Positions 63,884 through 64,000 of a DNA stretch of 64,000 nucleotides are shown one piece after another (position 1 is the stretch's first letter; every line of letters starts with the position of its first letter). The notes under the pieces are model-generated. The model was not told the DNA's origin and did not search any database. It saw only the letters and a program-made list of their open reading frames with translations. Source of the stretch: Streptomyces echinatus (GTDB taxonomy: Bacteria > Actinomycetota > Actinomycetes > Streptomycetales > Streptomycetaceae); the NCBI RefSeq assembly GCF_014203595.1, contig NZ_JACHJK010000009.1, forward strand, positions 332,345 to 396,344, read 5' to 3'. A program made the position numbers and the translations under genes.

Positions 63884-64000
63884 TCAGGCGTCGATGATGA
63901 CGGGAATGATGAGGGGCTGGCGGCGGTAGGTGCGGAACGCCCAGTTCGCCACGGCCCGGGCGACGAGCTGTTCGAGTTGGCGCGCGTCCCCGACGCCTTC
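63884..64000 (-). CDS. rnj: Ribonuclease J, C-terminal end (cut by the window)
   Basis: The minus-strand frame ending at the TGA at 63884-63886 encodes QLEQLVARAVANWAFRTYRR then QPLIIPVIIDA. This matches the end of actinobacterial RNase J, a metallo-beta-lactamase exo/endoribonuclease. Only about 38 codons lie in the window, so length and active site cannot be judged. Confidence 0.7.
   Translation of the reverse strand, partial: EGVGDARQLEQLVARAVANWAFRTYRRQPLIIPVIIDA

Overview
This 64 kb window has very high GC, strong codon-position GC bias, frequent GTG/TTG starts and short intergenic gaps. Together with the gene families present (Ccr/MeaA, F420-dependent LLM oxidoreductases, NB-ARC/TPR STAND proteins, DUF3558, DUF7144 and DUF6278 proteins) this indicates a Streptomyces or close relative. 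It looks like chromosomal sequence, mostly ordered metabolic operons with one accessory block and one decayed stretch. No rRNA, tRNA, CRISPR array or intact insertion sequence was recognised.

Left part (1-14.9 kb): a tandem-domain 3-hydroxyacyl-CoA dehydrogenase and a TetR regulator precede a compact ethylmalonyl-CoA pathway operon: crotonyl-CoA carboxylase/reductase, ethylmalonyl-CoA mutase, malyl-CoA lyase, a MaoC hydratase and methylsuccinyl-CoA dehydrogenase. A hairpin ends it. Psd and PssA (phosphatidylserine decarboxylase and synthase) follow, sharing a bidirectional terminator with a convergent glycerate kinase. Then come an ADP-ribosylglycohydrolase-like protein, a Nudix hydrolase and two small genes.

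Accessory block (14.9-20.7 kb): an SPFH-like protein and a membrane protein converge on a STAND NTPase (NB-ARC plus eight in-register 42-residue TPR units). The STAND gene overlaps an upstream gene for a 130-residue two-helix membrane protein. The C-terminus of the small protein and the N-terminus of the STAND protein share a short motif (WQKARSDGGGDIDQVGGD against WQQARAEGDVFQVAGN). This is the layout expected of an NLR-like system in which sensor and membrane effector pair through an amyloid-type motif, and it is the best candidate here for an undescribed system.

Middle (20.9-32.4 kb): a sirtuin, an alkylation-repair pair (Ogt and an Ada-AlkA fusion), a methylenetetrahydrofolate reductase, a DUF7144 membrane protein, a macro-domain protein coupled to a FAD oxidoreductase, an inositol-phosphatase-like enzyme, a cytoplasmic gamma-glutamyltransferase-like protein, a fused LplB-LplA lipoate ligase and a DUF3558 lipoprotein. 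A truncated FHA remnant follows.

Pyrimidine/hydantoin block (32.8-41.8 kb): NCS1 permease, LLM F420 oxidoreductase, dihydropyrimidinase, two paralogous beta-ureidopropionase-like amidohydrolases, a PucR regulator and a class III aminotransferase form a reductive pyrimidine or hydantoin degradation set. Repeated motifs lie in front of both amidohydrolase genes.

Right part (42-58.5 kb): a hypothetical protein, an XRE regulator divergent from a probably leaderless methionine aminopeptidase gene, a ClpC-type unfoldase, a secreted gamma-glutamyltransferase, an anchored hypothetical protein, a secreted alpha/beta hydrolase with an elaborate repeat-rich promoter, a GluABCD-type amino-acid ABC transporter, DUF6278, exonuclease III, a metallo-beta-lactamase-fold hydrolase and a PcaD-PcaC fusion.

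Decayed right end (58.5-64 kb): an IS110-family transposase remnant and other broken genes precede an intact trio of PucR-like regulator, ferredoxin reductase and fatty-acid desaturase. Two fragments resembling the C-terminus of an rRNA uracil methyltransferase flank this trio. The window ends inside an RNase J gene.
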